This document shows, one piece after another, positions 8,044 to 16,852 of a stretch of 34,025 nt of DNA. The notes beneath the pieces are model-generated. The model worked only from the letters and a program-made list of their open reading frames with translations, was not told the DNA's origin and did no database searches. Every line of letters begins with the position of its first letter. Position 1 is the first letter of the stretch. The stretch comes from Bacteroidota bacterium (lineage in GTDB: Bacteria > Bacteroidota > Bacteroidia > Chitinophagales > Chitinophagaceae), in the NCBI GenBank assembly GCA_013288285.1, contig JABDCE010000022.1, positions 2,864 through 36,888 of the forward strand, given 5' to 3'. The translations under genes were made by a program, and so were the position numbers.

Positions 8044-8708
8044 ATGCACTTCAGGGCAGTAGCAGGCATTATTTCACTGTCTCTTTTCTTTTCCGCCGGC
8101 GCTGCCTTTGCGACCGGGAGGGGAAATTCTATAGTTTCAATTAGTTCTGGCATTGTAAGCATTGATGATTTTAGAGGAGTTACTGCCACATCTTATATGG
8201 ATATTCCCTATGGTTATTCTACCGCCGTTTTTGAGTCTTATCGTTATTTTCTCACCAATCACTTTGCCGTTGGGTTGGGCATCGGCGTGGACGAAGTTAA
8301 AGGAGATCTGACTTATGGGAATCCTAAAGCTAATGGAGGGGTAGAAGGAACTGCAGGTACCTACATCAGGCATGCCTACACAATTGCGCCCGAATTGTTT
8401 ATTAAATATAGTGAGCGGGGAAAGACTATGCTGTATGGATATTGTGGAATAGGGTACACCTTCTCAACGGTTGAAAAAGCCTACTATCCGGAACAATATG
8501 CTGTTGCTTATCAAAATGGCGTTACGCCCTACCCGGCATACTTGCCACCATACCTATCCGCTCAGAATCCTCTGTACGTCAATGACGATCATATGAACTT
8601 CCAGGTGACGGTCCTCGGAATAAGAGTAGGAGGAAAATTGCATGGAACATAGAATTCGGTGCTGGCTACAAGGGTGTAATAAATACCGGCTTGTCCTTAA
8701 AACTTTGA
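8044..8708 (+). CDS. Outer-membrane beta-barrel protein (frame broken near its end)
   Basis: A signal peptide (SLSLFFSAGAAFA, cleavage near residue 23) is followed by alternating-hydrophobic strands such as HFAVGLGIGVDEV, MLYGYCGIGYTF and FQVTVLGIRVGGK, typical of a small eight- to ten-stranded barrel. The direct frame stops at 8652 after GGKLHGT. Adding one base near 8634-8644 restores AWNIEFGAGYKG and VINTGLSLKL, ending at a TGA at 8706-8708, which is the expected final strand pair with a hydrophobic C-terminus. The next gene starts at 8711, so the two are almost certainly one operon. No family was recognised beyond an OmpW/porin-like barrel shape. Confidence 0.75.
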
Positions 8709-8710
8709 CA

Positions 8711-9502
8711 ATGAAGAAAAGATATCTACCCATATTGCTCCTTTTACTGCTGCTGGCCTCCTGTTTTAAATACATCAAAGTTGATAACAGTATTAAGTAT
8801 ACCGTCCTCGGGTTTCGTGATGTAACTATAGATCAAAACGACTCTGGTATCCTGTACGTATCCGTCGAACTCTTGTCGGGTGACCCTACAAACGAATATA
8901 TTACGTTCAAAGTGAGCGGTATTCCGGATAGCGTATTGGTAAACAATGACAGCCTTACATTCCGTCCCAATTATGGGTTTCCCCTTGTATTCCATGCCCA
9001 CGCGCCAAAGCCGGGTGTGTACCCAGTTACTGTAACGATGTCGGCTCCCACGATAGGAACAAAAATATACACGTTCAACCTCACCGTCACATCGTTTACA
9101 GACTGCACAAACCAATTCAGCCAGAGTCAGACAACTTCTTCCCTAGACAGCCGACACGAAGTACAAATGCCCGGTACCTATGGGAGCAATCTTTATGCCT
9201 ATGTTCAACGAACAGCCTGCGATACGCTTCACATCCAGGTAATGAAAGACAGCATGGAGCCAGGTTCAGAGCCAGATGGCGTACAAATAATGGTGGCCGA
9301 ATTTTCTGCTTTTGTGAATTGTTCAGCCAATTCACTTTCTGTTTTTCCACAAAGCGCTAAGTGGCTTCAGCAGCCCAATGAATTGATAAGGGGGAGTGGT
9401 ACGTATGTACCCCTTACCACTACTACCGCGACTATCACCATTAACGACACTGTGTATTCAGGCTCCCAGATCAGCACCACCAATACGATTATTATTTATT
9501 GA
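8711..9502 (+). CDS. Hypothetical outer-membrane or periplasmic lipoprotein
   Basis: The 263-residue protein has a lipoprotein signal with lipobox LLASC (C18). An in-frame ATG at 8642 exists, but the start at 8711 gives MKKRYLPI followed by a clean hydrophobic segment and sits two bases after the barrel stop codon. The mature part is rich in beta-strand patterns, with Ig-like stretches (YITFKVSGIPDSV, GVYPVTVTMSAP) and four later cysteines. No family was recognised. Coupling to the upstream barrel suggests the two act together at the cell envelope; that is inference from arrangement only. Confidence 0.8.
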   Translation: MKKRYLPILLLLLLLASCFKYIKVDNSIKYTVLGFRDVTIDQNDSGILYVSVELLSGDPTNEYITFKVSGIPDSVLVNNDSLTFRPNYGFPLVFHAHAPKPGVYPVTVTMSAPTIGTKIYTFNLTVTSFTDCTNQFSQSQTTSSLDSRHEVQMPGTYGSNLYAYVQRTACDTLHIQVMKDSMEPGSEPDGVQIMVAEFSAFVNCSANSLSVFPQSAKWLQQPNELIRGSGTYVPLTTTTATITINDTVYSGSQISTTNTIIIY

Positions 9503-9520
9503 AACTATCTGCAGATAGTT
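9503..9520. terminator. Perfect palindrome after the lipoprotein gene
   Basis: AACTATCTGCAGATAGTT is an 18-base perfect inverted repeat starting right after the TGA of the lipoprotein gene. It could form a short hairpin terminating this operon, or be a binding site. It is not followed by a T-tract. Confidence 0.35.
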
Positions 9521-9592
9521 CTTGGAAGAAGGTGATTTTTGAGGTTAATGCTTCCGATGTTTCGACCGGATTTTATTCTGTCTGTATCGCTT

Positions 9593-10834
9593 TTATACCA
9601 GCATACCAGCAATAGTTGCTGACAAATAAGAGGCCAGCGTGCCGCACAGCAAGGCTTTCAGCCCAAGCTTTGCCAGATCGGCACGGCGCTCAGGGACTAA
9701 GGCCCCTATACCACCGATCTGCATGCCTACACTGCTGAAATTGGCGAAGCCGCAGATGGCAACAGTAATAATGGTGAGCCCGCGCGGTGTAACTATAGGT
9801 ACTGACTGTGTGGTAAGGTTTTTAAAAGCCACAAATTCATTGACAGTAAGTTTCTGGCCAAGCAATGCCGCAGCGTTATGTATATCTGTTTCCGGCACAC
9901 CCATTGCCCATGCAACAGGATAAAATAACTTACCGAAGATCATGTCTAATGACAGCCCATGGTATATATGCCCCAACATCCAGTTCACCATTGCTATGAG
10001 CGCTATGAAACCAATAAGCATTGCAATGACGTTCATTGCTATCTTAAAACCATCGGCTGCGCCATGCGTTATCGCATCTATGAGGTTTGTGTATTGGCTC
10101 TTTACGTCCAGCTTTACGGTACCCATAGTGGGCGAAATTTCCGTTTCAGGAAATACGATCTTTGAGATCACGAGGGCACCCGGTGCAGCCATAAGGCTGG
10201 CGGCGATCAGGTAATCAGGGCGTGCACCCATATTGGCATAAACGATCAGTATACCACCGGCTATACATGCCAGGCTGCCGCTCATTGATGCCAATAGTTC
10301 ACTTTTGGTCATTGTGGGCAGATATGCCCGTATCATTACCTGTGCCTCCACCTGGCCCACGAAAGCACTCGCTACATTACTCAATGCCTCAGCCCCGCTC
10401 ACGCGCATCACAAAATTCATGGCCCTGGCTATCACTGATACAATAAACTGCATGACATGCAGATGATACAATATGGCTACCAGTATGCATACCAGGATAA
10501 TAGTAGCGGTAATATTAAAGGCAAATACGAATACGGGTGCAGCCGCATAATTGACCAGTTGCCCGCTGTGATCATACGTGCCAATGCCGCCGTATACGAA
10601 GCCAGCACCCTCTTTGGCAAAGCCTTCCAGCTTTTGCATGCCTTTACCTAACAGCTGAAAGAAATTATTTACGGCAGGCACTTTCAAAACCAATAAAGCA
10701 ATTCCCAACTGAAGTGCCAGGCCGCTGCATACCAGCCGGAGGTTGATGCGCCTTCTGTTATTTGAACACAGGAATGCAATTCCCAGTATCAGTATAATGC
10801 CTATGATGCCCGTAAATCGCCCTGCTGATTGCAT
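9593..10834 (-). CDS. Concentrative nucleoside transporter (CNT/NupC family)
   Basis: The 413-residue inner-membrane protein is full length for bacterial CNTs, which import nucleosides with Na+ or H+. The characteristic segment SNVASAFVGQVEAQV (residues 152-166), the LTVNEFVAFKNL motif and the closing ICGFANFSSVGMQIGGIG match the family. The hairpin motif usually GQTEAPL reads GQVEAQV here (Q161, V162, E163, Q165), in the nucleoside-binding region. It is the last gene of a leftward run after cytidine deaminase (50-bp gap), consistent with nucleoside salvage. Confidence 0.92.
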   Translation of the reverse strand: MQSAGRFTGIIGIILILGIAFLCSNNRRRINLRLVCSGLALQLGIALLVLKVPAVNNFFQLLGKGMQKLEGFAKEGAGFVYGGIGTYDHSGQLVNYAAAPVFVFAFNITATIILVCILVAILYHLHVMQFIVSVIARAMNFVMRVSGAEALSNVASAFVGQVEAQVMIRAYLPTMTKSELLASMSGSLACIAGGILIVYANMGARPDYLIAASLMAAPGALVISKIVFPETEISPTMGTVKLDVKSQYTNLIDAITHGAADGFKIAMNVIAMLIGFIALIAMVNWMLGHIYHGLSLDMIFGKLFYPVAWAMGVPETDIHNAAALLGQKLTVNEFVAFKNLTTQSVPIVTPRGLTIITVAICGFANFSSVGMQIGGIGALVPERRADLAKLGLKALLCGTLASYLSATIAGMLV

Positions 10835-10884
10835 CTAAAAAATTTCTGGAAACAAATTACAAAATATTATTCCGGATTTCTATA

Positions 10885-11289
10885 CTATTCCATACTTGCT
10901 TTTGTAAACTCAAACGGTAACAGTTCCTGTATGGTGCGCTGGATGAGCTTTTGTTCGTTTTTGAATATGACAATGACATCTTTACCAAACTCAATAATAA
11001 ACTGGCGGCATGCCCCGCATGGTGATATGGAGTCTGTATTTGAATAGACAGCAATTGCTTTTATACCAGTATTACCAGCCGAGATAGCATATCCTAAAGC
11101 TGTTCTCTCCGCACAAATGGTGACGCTATACGATGCGTTCTCTACATTGGCGCCACGGAATATAGCACCGTCTGCGGTAAGCACAGCAGCACCCACGGGA
11201 AAATGTGAATAAGGCGAATAGGTATGAGCAGCTGCGGCTTTCGCTTCTTCAAATAATTTACACGCTTCGTCTTCCGGTAAGTAGTTCAT
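10885..11289 (-). CDS. cdd: Cytidine deaminase
   Basis: This 134-residue homotetrameric-type enzyme would convert cytidine or deoxycytidine to uridine or deoxyuridine in the cytoplasm. The zinc site is complete: C59-A-E61 with E61 as proton shuttle, and PCGAC giving C91 and C94. FPVGAAV and GANVENASYS (substrate-binding region) are also present. Only nine bases separate it from the stop codon of the upstream oxygenase gene, and the transporter follows, so the three form an operon. Its product uridine is the likely substrate of the phosphorylase encoded divergently at 12377. Confidence 0.95.
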   Translation of the reverse strand: MNYLPEDEACKLFEEAKAAAAHTYSPYSHFPVGAAVLTADGAIFRGANVENASYSVTICAERTALGYAISAGNTGIKAIAVYSNTDSISPCGACRQFIIEFGKDVIVIFKNEQKLIQRTIQELLPFEFTKASME

Positions 11290-11298
11290 AAGGCTCAG

Positions 11299-12246
11299 TT
11301 ATTTCTTCAGTCCTATTTCAGCCAGTCTTTCGTCGAGGTATTGACCGGCTGTATAGTCTTCATATGCCTTTGGAGCAGCTTCTGTAATACAGCTTCCCAG
11401 GCATGCGAGGCTCATATTGCTGCGCGGATGCAGGAAGAAGGGTATAGAATAGCGAGGCATATCCCATTTTTCTTTCGGAGGATTTACCACGCGGTGTGTT
11501 GTTGATTTCAGCCTGTTGTTGGTGAGGCGTTGCAGCATATCGCCAACATTTACTACTATCTGTTCCGGGAGTGAAGTTACTGGTACCCAATCGCCTTGCA
11601 TACTCAATACCTGCAGACCATCAGCCGAGGCACCTACAAGCAGCGTGATGAGGTTAATATCTTCATGTTGCTCTGCACGTATTGCAGACTTAGGTTCTTC
11701 TGTTATAGGAGGATAATAAATAGCCCTTAGTATGGAATTGCCATTGTGCACGTACTCATCAAAATAATGCTCGTCGAGGTCGAGAAACAGCGCTATGGCC
11801 TGGAGTAAGGCAATCCCTGATCTTTCAAATGCTTTGTATGCTGCCAGCATCGTAGGTGTAAATTGAGGTATCTCAGCTACTGCAACATTATCAGGATATT
11901 CGTCTGCATCAGTATCGCCGTCTTCTACTACCTGACCAAACTGGAAAAACTCTTTAAGGTCGGGTGCATCATAACCTTTGGCATGCTCTGTACCGAAGGA
12001 CGTATAACCACGCTGGCCGGCCAGTTCAGGTTTTTTATATTTCGCCTTGGTATCATCGGGTAAAGCAAAAAACGCCCGGATCTCTTCATAAAGGCTGGCT
12101 ATAAGTTCGTCAGAAATGCCATGATTCTTAACAGATACAAAACCAACCTCTTCATAGGCTTTGCCTAACCGGTTTACAAAATCTTTCTTTGACTGATCAT
12201 CACCGCTGACAAAATCGGCCAGGTCAACTACAGGAATGTTGTTCAT
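11299..12246 (-). CDS. 2-oxoglutarate/Fe(II) oxygenase, isopenicillin N synthase-like
   Basis: The protein has the N-terminal DIOX_N region (IPVVDLADFV, GFVSVKNHGIS) and the C-terminal 2OG-Fe(II) domain. Iron ligands are H203 and D205 (EQHED) with H260 (STTHRVV), and the 2OG-binding RxS is R274-Y-S276, counted from an alternative start at 12273. The ATG at 12246 (MNNIPVVD) is the family-like start. Relatives include isopenicillin N synthase and fungal thymine/pyrimidine-nucleoside hydroxylases. Being first in an operon with cytidine deaminase and a nucleoside transporter points to a nucleoside or nucleobase substrate, but that is inference. Confidence 0.88.
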   Translation of the reverse strand: MNNIPVVDLADFVSGDDQSKKDFVNRLGKAYEEVGFVSVKNHGISDELIASLYEEIRAFFALPDDTKAKYKKPELAGQRGYTSFGTEHAKGYDAPDLKEFFQFGQVVEDGDTDADEYPDNVAVAEIPQFTPTMLAAYKAFERSGIALLQAIALFLDLDEHYFDEYVHNGNSILRAIYYPPITEEPKSAIRAEQHEDINLITLLVGASADGLQVLSMQGDWVPVTSLPEQIVVNVGDMLQRLTNNRLKSTTHRVVNPPKEKWDMPRYSIPFFLHPRSNMSLACLGSCITEAAPKAYEDYTAGQYLDERLAEIGLKK

Positions 12247-12376
12247 ATTATTTATGTTTAAAGCAAAGCGCAAACTAATTCCAATTGCCAGTATTTTTCA
12301 TTATGTTTCGGTTAATTCTTATCCCGCAGGCCGTCATCGTTTTTGAACTATTTTTACAACACTTAAATATACAGTA

Positions 12377-13273
12377 ATGAATAATCACTTCATTGACCGG
12401 ATAGAAGATTCAGAGCTTATCATCACCGAACGTGGCACTATATACCACCTGGATCTTGCCCCGGAACACCTGGCGCCCACGGTGATAACGGTGGGTAGTT
12501 GTGACCGGGTAAAGGAGGTGTCGAAGCATTTTGATAAGATCACACACATCGCCCAGCACAGGGAATTCATCACTCATACCGGATATATAGGCACAAAGCA
12601 CATCAGCGTCATCAGCACGGGTATCGGGTCGGGCAATATAGATATTGTATTTAACGAGATCGACGCACTGGCGAACATTGACTTTGCAACGAGAGCAGTA
12701 AGGATTGAAAAAAAGCAGCTTTCGATCATACGCCTGGGAACCTGTGGTACGTTGCAAAAACATATCCCGGTTGATAGCATGATCGTGTCTTCGCACGGTA
12801 TAGGCCTTGACAACCTGCTTCTTTATTATCAGTACCACAATAGTCCAGAGGAAATCTATATTCTCAATGAATTTCAGAGGCATACCAATATGGGCATTAA
12901 AGGTATTACGCCGTATATTAATGAGGCTTCCATCTCTTTACGCAAACACTTTGGGCCGGAATATGTGCATGGTATGACGATAACATGCCCGGGATTTTAC
13001 GGACCGCAGGGGCGAGTACTGAGGCTACAGTCCAGTGTCCCCAATCTGCTTGATGCTTTAGCTTCGTTTCGCTGCCAGGACAAGGTTGTGGCCAATTTTG
13101 AGATGGAGACATCTGCCATGTATGGTATGGCGAAACTACTGGGGCATAAATGCCTGTCCATTAGTGTAGCACTCGCTAACCGCGCCACAAAAGACTTTTC
13201 TAAAAACCATGATGCGGCCATTGATAAAATGATCAAAACCTCCCTGGAGATAATTACTGGAATCCCTGCCTGA
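12377..13273 (+). CDS. Nucleoside phosphorylase (uridine phosphorylase-like)
   Basis: A 298-residue NP-I superfamily enzyme. Signatures are VITVGSCDRVKEVSKHFD near residue 37, the phosphate-binding STGIGSGNIDIV near 79, IRLGTCGTLQ near 116, and FEMETSAMYGMAKLLGH near 240, the E-M-E ribose-binding motif. It is longer than classical Udp (about 250 residues), like a group of Bacteroidota phosphorylases, so purine substrates cannot be excluded. It is divergent from the oxygenase/deaminase/transporter operon across a 130-bp gap that must hold both promoters. Together they would give import, deamination and phosphorolysis. Confidence 0.88.
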   Translation: MNNHFIDRIEDSELIITERGTIYHLDLAPEHLAPTVITVGSCDRVKEVSKHFDKITHIAQHREFITHTGYIGTKHISVISTGIGSGNIDIVFNEIDALANIDFATRAVRIEKKQLSIIRLGTCGTLQKHIPVDSMIVSSHGIGLDNLLLYYQYHNSPEEIYILNEFQRHTNMGIKGITPYINEASISLRKHFGPEYVHGMTITCPGFYGPQGRVLRLQSSVPNLLDALASFRCQDKVVANFEMETSAMYGMAKLLGHKCLSISVALANRATKDFSKNHDAAIDKMIKTSLEIITGIPA

Positions 13274-13434
13274 TCAGCGGTTGGGTGATTTCTGTTCCGA
13301 GGCAATGGTTGTCAACCAGTTAGGAAAAAGCGCTGCAAGCAATTCGTCTAAGTTTTCATAAATCGGGTTATGGAATGCATCGAGGGGCTCTTAAAATATA
13401 CTTTTTCGATCGATACTAGTCTACATTTGCAATT

Positions 13435-14217
13435 ATGGGTACTGGGTTATTGATTAGTGTTATCATAATAGTTATTGCCGCAGTTTTTTCCTTTAAGTAT
13501 ATGCGGAAGGACGCCAGCAAATACATAGTACCGGCAAATGCCCGGCAATTGTTATCTGACCATGTAACCTTTTATAGCCAACTGGACGATGCGAATAAAC
13601 TACTTTTTGAAACGCGGATAAAGGATTTCCTGGAAAATGTGATGATACGCGGGGTGGATGTGAAGGCTGAAGACCTGGACCGCGTCCTGGTGGCAGCAGG
13701 TGCGATCATTCCAATATTTGCTTTTCCCGATTGGAAGTACAATAACATTTCGGAAGTACTGCTATACAAGGATACATTTGACAAGGATTTTAAAACCACG
13801 GGTGTCACCCGCAATGTATTGGGAATGGTAGGCGATGGCGCTATGCGCCGGGAAATGTTATTGTCTCAGCCTTCCTTGCGTGCGTCCTTCAGAAACGCTG
13901 GCGATGGCCACAATACAGCAATACATGAGTTTGCACACCTGATAGACAAGGCGGATGGCGAAGCTGATGGCCTGCCTGAGTATTTGCTTGAAAAGCCTTA
14001 CATATTGCCCTGGATATCGCTGATGCATGATACCATAGAAGATATAAAAAGAAGCAGCAATCCTGATATTAATCCTTATGGCGCCGCAAATGATGCCGAA
14101 TTCTTTGCGGTTATATCAGAGTATTTTTTCGAGCGGCCGAATGAACTGAAAGAACATCATGCGGAGCTATATGTAATGCTGGAGAGAATGTTTCACCCGC
14201 CGGACGTTACGGCCTGA
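13435..14217 (+). CDS. M90 (MtfA-like) zinc metallopeptidase
   Basis: One N-terminal transmembrane helix (GLLISVIIIVIAAVFSF) is followed by a cytosolic or periplasmic domain of the MtfA type. The zinc motif is HEFAH at 164-168 and the third ligand is probably E222 in AEFFAVISEYFFERP. The RDNxxHEF context of other family members corresponds to GDGHNTAIHEFAHLIDKADG. E. coli MtfA is linked to glucose-transport regulation through Mlc; here the target is unknown. It stands alone, upstream of an AHSA1-like gene. Confidence 0.88.
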   Translation: MGTGLLISVIIIVIAAVFSFKYMRKDASKYIVPANARQLLSDHVTFYSQLDDANKLLFETRIKDFLENVMIRGVDVKAEDLDRVLVAAGAIIPIFAFPDWKYNNISEVLLYKDTFDKDFKTTGVTRNVLGMVGDGAMRREMLLSQPSLRASFRNAGDGHNTAIHEFAHLIDKADGEADGLPEYLLEKPYILPWISLMHDTIEDIKRSSNPDINPYGAANDAEFFAVISEYFFERPNELKEHHAELYVMLERMFHPPDVTA

Positions 14218-14362
14218 GCGTTACAAGGTTGAATAGAAAACTGTTTTTCCAGAAAAACGTTTTGGTAAATTGTTTTTCAAATAGTCCTTTCAGGAATTGG
14301 GAATATCCTGATTCTCAGGAAATAATTTAGTAACTAACTTTACTAAACTAAAAACCAACAAA

Positions 14363-14809
14363 ATGAACAATAAGGATTTTACGACTACTTTTTCTGTAGA
14401 CAAAACTGCGCTGGAGGTATTTAATGCCATCAATAATGTACGCGGATGGTGGTCGGGCGAGGTTAGTGGTGACACAACTACCCTGGGGGATGAGTTTACT
14501 TACAATGTACCTAACGTGCACTTCTCCAAACAAAAGATCACAGAATTAGTCCCTGGGAAAAGCGTTGTATGGCTTGTAGTGGACGCTGAGCTCACTTTTG
14601 TAAAGGACAAAGATGAATGGATTGGTACCGACATCACTTTTGACATCGCTAAAGCTGGCGATAAGACGGAAGTTCGTTTTACGCATGTCGGACTCGTGCC
14701 TGCCTATGAATGTTATAGCAAATGCTCAAACGCATGGGGAACGTTAGTAAACGGAAATTTGCGCAAGCTAATTGAGACAGGTAAAAATCAACCAAGCCCA
14801 TGGGACTAG
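14363..14809 (+). CDS. SRPBCC / AHSA1-like protein
   Basis: The 148-residue soluble protein has the START-like (Bet v1) fold of the AHSA1 family, with DKTALEVFNAINNVRGWWSG at the N-terminus and TEVRFTHVGLVP in the last third. These are predicted small-hydrophobe-binding domains often found beside regulators or glyoxalases; no such partner is next to it here. It ends NQPSPWD, a full-length family ending. A leader of about 145 bp separates it from the peptidase gene. Confidence 0.88.
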   Translation: MNNKDFTTTFSVDKTALEVFNAINNVRGWWSGEVSGDTTTLGDEFTYNVPNVHFSKQKITELVPGKSVVWLVVDAELTFVKDKDEWIGTDITFDIAKAGDKTEVRFTHVGLVPAYECYSKCSNAWGTLVNGNLRKLIETGKNQPSPWD

Positions 14810-14912
14810 GCTAAAGTTACCCAGTAATTTTTTTGCGAACTAAGAGGGAAAAGGTGATAATTTCTATTGGGTACGTTCGAGTATAGCTTAGTTATCCAAT
14901 AAACGAGACGGA

Positions 14913-15203
14913 TCACGAGCACTTGATATGTTCCAGCTTCATGATGCTGGCATGAACAAGATCAATGAATAGGGAAGTGTCCATGTTCTTGCTATTGTTA
15001 GTTTCGTTGAACAGTGTTGTATACCTGCCGCTTTCCTTTATTGACGAGATGCTGAACTTGCGCAGTTGCAGCCATACCTGGAAACTCCTGCCTTCGACGC
15101 TGCAGTTGACCGTTTGAATGTCTTCGACGTGCTCTATGGTGTACCGTACTTCTATCTGGTCGGCGCTTTCCGGTGGGTAAGCAATCATTACTGAGTTATT
15201 CAT
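14913..15203 (-). CDS. Small hypothetical protein downstream of the desaturase
   Basis: A 96-residue soluble protein without signal peptide or membrane helix. It has mixed beta-strand character (IEVRYTIEHVEDI, VNCSVEGRSFQVWLQLRKF). It begins 25 bases after the desaturase stop on the same strand, so it is probably co-transcribed. I do not recognise a family. Coding potential rests on length, composition and operon position. Confidence 0.6.
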   Translation of the reverse strand: MNNSVMIAYPPESADQIEVRYTIEHVEDIQTVNCSVEGRSFQVWLQLRKFSISSIKESGRYTTLFNETNNSKNMDTSLFIDLVHASIMKLEHIKCS

Positions 15204-15228
15204 AGAAAATATATTAAACGGGTAGTAC

Positions 15229-15963
15229 TTAGGTCGTTGCGTTTGAGATCTTGATAATGCTCAGCCGGTGAAAAAGGCGGATGACGGGGTACATAGGATC
15301 TATCTCGAACCAGCGGCGTCCGAAATTGATAGATGACGGATGTTTGTGATGATTGTTGTGATATGATTCGCCAAGCATCAATATGTCTATGAAGAACAGG
15401 TTCATAGAAGTGTTTTTCAGCTTGAAGTTGATATATCCGTATTTGTGGGCGAACCAATTGATGACCGCGCCATGAAATGCACCCATGCTAACGACCACAG
15501 GCAGCAGCAGGTACTGCCAGGGACTGGTGGCGAAGAAAATAAAGAAAGCAGTGTACAAGACCACCCAAATGATGCGCGATACCGCGCCGTTAGCAAAACG
15601 GTCGAGGGCAGGCCATTCAGGCACATTTTTAGTAAACCGGTCTTCTACTTCCATACGATTATGCACAATATCCTGGTAGATACTACGGGTGCGCCACATC
15701 ATGGAAAAAATGTTGGGAGAATAGGAAGGCGAATGCGGATCCTGCTCGGTGTCCGTATAGGCATGATGCAGCCTGTGCATAATGGCGTAAGCGCGTGGAC
15801 TCATATAAGAAGACCCCTGAGTAATATAGGCTATGATAAAGAAGAAACGCTCCCAGCGCTTGCTCATTGTAAAAGCCCCATGGGCCCCATACCTATGCTG
15901 GAAGAATGTTTGCGAAAACAAAGACGTATACCACAATGTGATAAAAAAGATGACCACTATCAT
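15229..15963 (-). CDS. Acyl-CoA/fatty-acid desaturase
   Basis: This 244-residue membrane di-iron desaturase has all three histidine boxes: HRYGAH at 23-28, HRLHH at 63-67 and HNNHH at 202-206. Hydrophobic segments lie at about 1-20, 38-55 and 130-165, giving the usual four-helix topology. It would introduce a cis double bond into acyl chains, adjusting membrane fluidity. Compared with longer relatives it starts almost at the first membrane helix, and no better upstream start is visible. The small gene at 14913-15203 follows it. Confidence 0.9.
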   Translation of the reverse strand: MIVVIFFITLWYTSLFSQTFFQHRYGAHGAFTMSKRWERFFFIIAYITQGSSYMSPRAYAIMHRLHHAYTDTEQDPHSPSYSPNIFSMMWRTRSIYQDIVHNRMEVEDRFTKNVPEWPALDRFANGAVSRIIWVVLYTAFFIFFATSPWQYLLLPVVVSMGAFHGAVINWFAHKYGYINFKLKNTSMNLFFIDILMLGESYHNNHHKHPSSINFGRRWFEIDPMYPVIRLFHRLSIIKISNATT

Positions 15964-16159
15964 TAGAAAAGAGATTTAAAATAGAAAAGGCGGGAGAACA
16001 GATCTCAAAATCCTAAGACGGTGAAATGATATAGAAGCGCTATCTCTGCATATAAAGTTAGGCTATTTGTAGTTAATAACAATATAAATGTTAACTTTTC
16101 ACGCTCCTAAGCGGTATCGGCATCTCCGTCTGCGATATAAATGAGGCGCAATCTATCAA

Positions 16160-16813
16160 ATGTGTTTCTCGGCAACAGCAAGTTTCTCGGCCAGTGCATC
16201 TTTAGCCATAATAGGAGTGGTCTCGTTTGTAAAAGCAAAAGATACACCCAGAAAAGTGATGGCCGGAATACCATTTGTTTTTGCCATTCAGCAATGTGTG
16301 GAAGGAGTGCTGTGGATGTCATTATTACATCCGGCGTGGCACAGATGGGAAGGGGCAGCTACTTACCTCTTCCAGGTATTTGCACAGGTGGTATGGCCGG
16401 TATATATACCTTTGTCCATTTTGTTTTTTGAAAATAGCCGAAGCAGGCAGCGGATGATCTTTCTTCTATTTCTGTTTGGTGTGGGCCTGTCGGCCTGTAC
16501 GTGCTATTATTTATATCAATACCCCGTACAAGCGATTGCAGAGCATCACCATATCCGGTATGAGCCGGGTTTCCCGCTGGCGCAAAAATGGTACTATGGT
16601 CTATTGTACTTTCTGCCAACTATCCTGGCGCCAATACTTAGCAGTGTAAGGCATATCCGTTGGCTGGGTTACCTGTTCCTTTTTTCCTATGCCGTATCGA
16701 GGGTGTTATTTCATTTTTATGAAATATCGGTCTGGTGTTTCTTCGGCGCGCTTATAAGCGCTATGGTGCTATTCATAATCACAAGGCCACTGAAGATGAG
16801 CGATGGGGTATGA
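16160..16813 (+). CDS. DUF6629-like polytopic membrane protein
   Basis: The protein opens MCFSATASFSASASL, the typical start of the DUF6629 family, and has about seven hydrophobic segments (SLAIIGVVSFV, GIPFVFAIQQCVEGVLWMS, VWPVYIPLSILFF, IFLLFLFGVGLSACTCYYLY, YGLLYFLPTILAPIL, WLGYLFLFSYAVSRVLF, FFGALISAMVLFII). At 217 residues it is full length. The family has no assigned function. It is divergent from the desaturase across about 200 bp. Confidence 0.82.
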   Translation: MCFSATASFSASASLAIIGVVSFVKAKDTPRKVMAGIPFVFAIQQCVEGVLWMSLLHPAWHRWEGAATYLFQVFAQVVWPVYIPLSILFFENSRSRQRMIFLLFLFGVGLSACTCYYLYQYPVQAIAEHHHIRYEPGFPLAQKWYYGLLYFLPTILAPILSSVRHIRWLGYLFLFSYAVSRVLFHFYEISVWCFFGALISAMVLFIITRPLKMSDGV

Positions 16814-16852
16814 GTACTCAGTAAGTACGGATAAACAACATTGGCAAATACG

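Noticed and set aside
13277-13304. Third full copy of the dispersed 50-bp repeat
   Set aside because: Only about 13 contiguous bases match; the CGCAAGGAAG core is absent, so it is at best a fragment.
15445-15966. 173-residue open frame antisense to the desaturase
   Set aside because: The opposite strand carries all three desaturase histidine boxes; this frame is a shadow.
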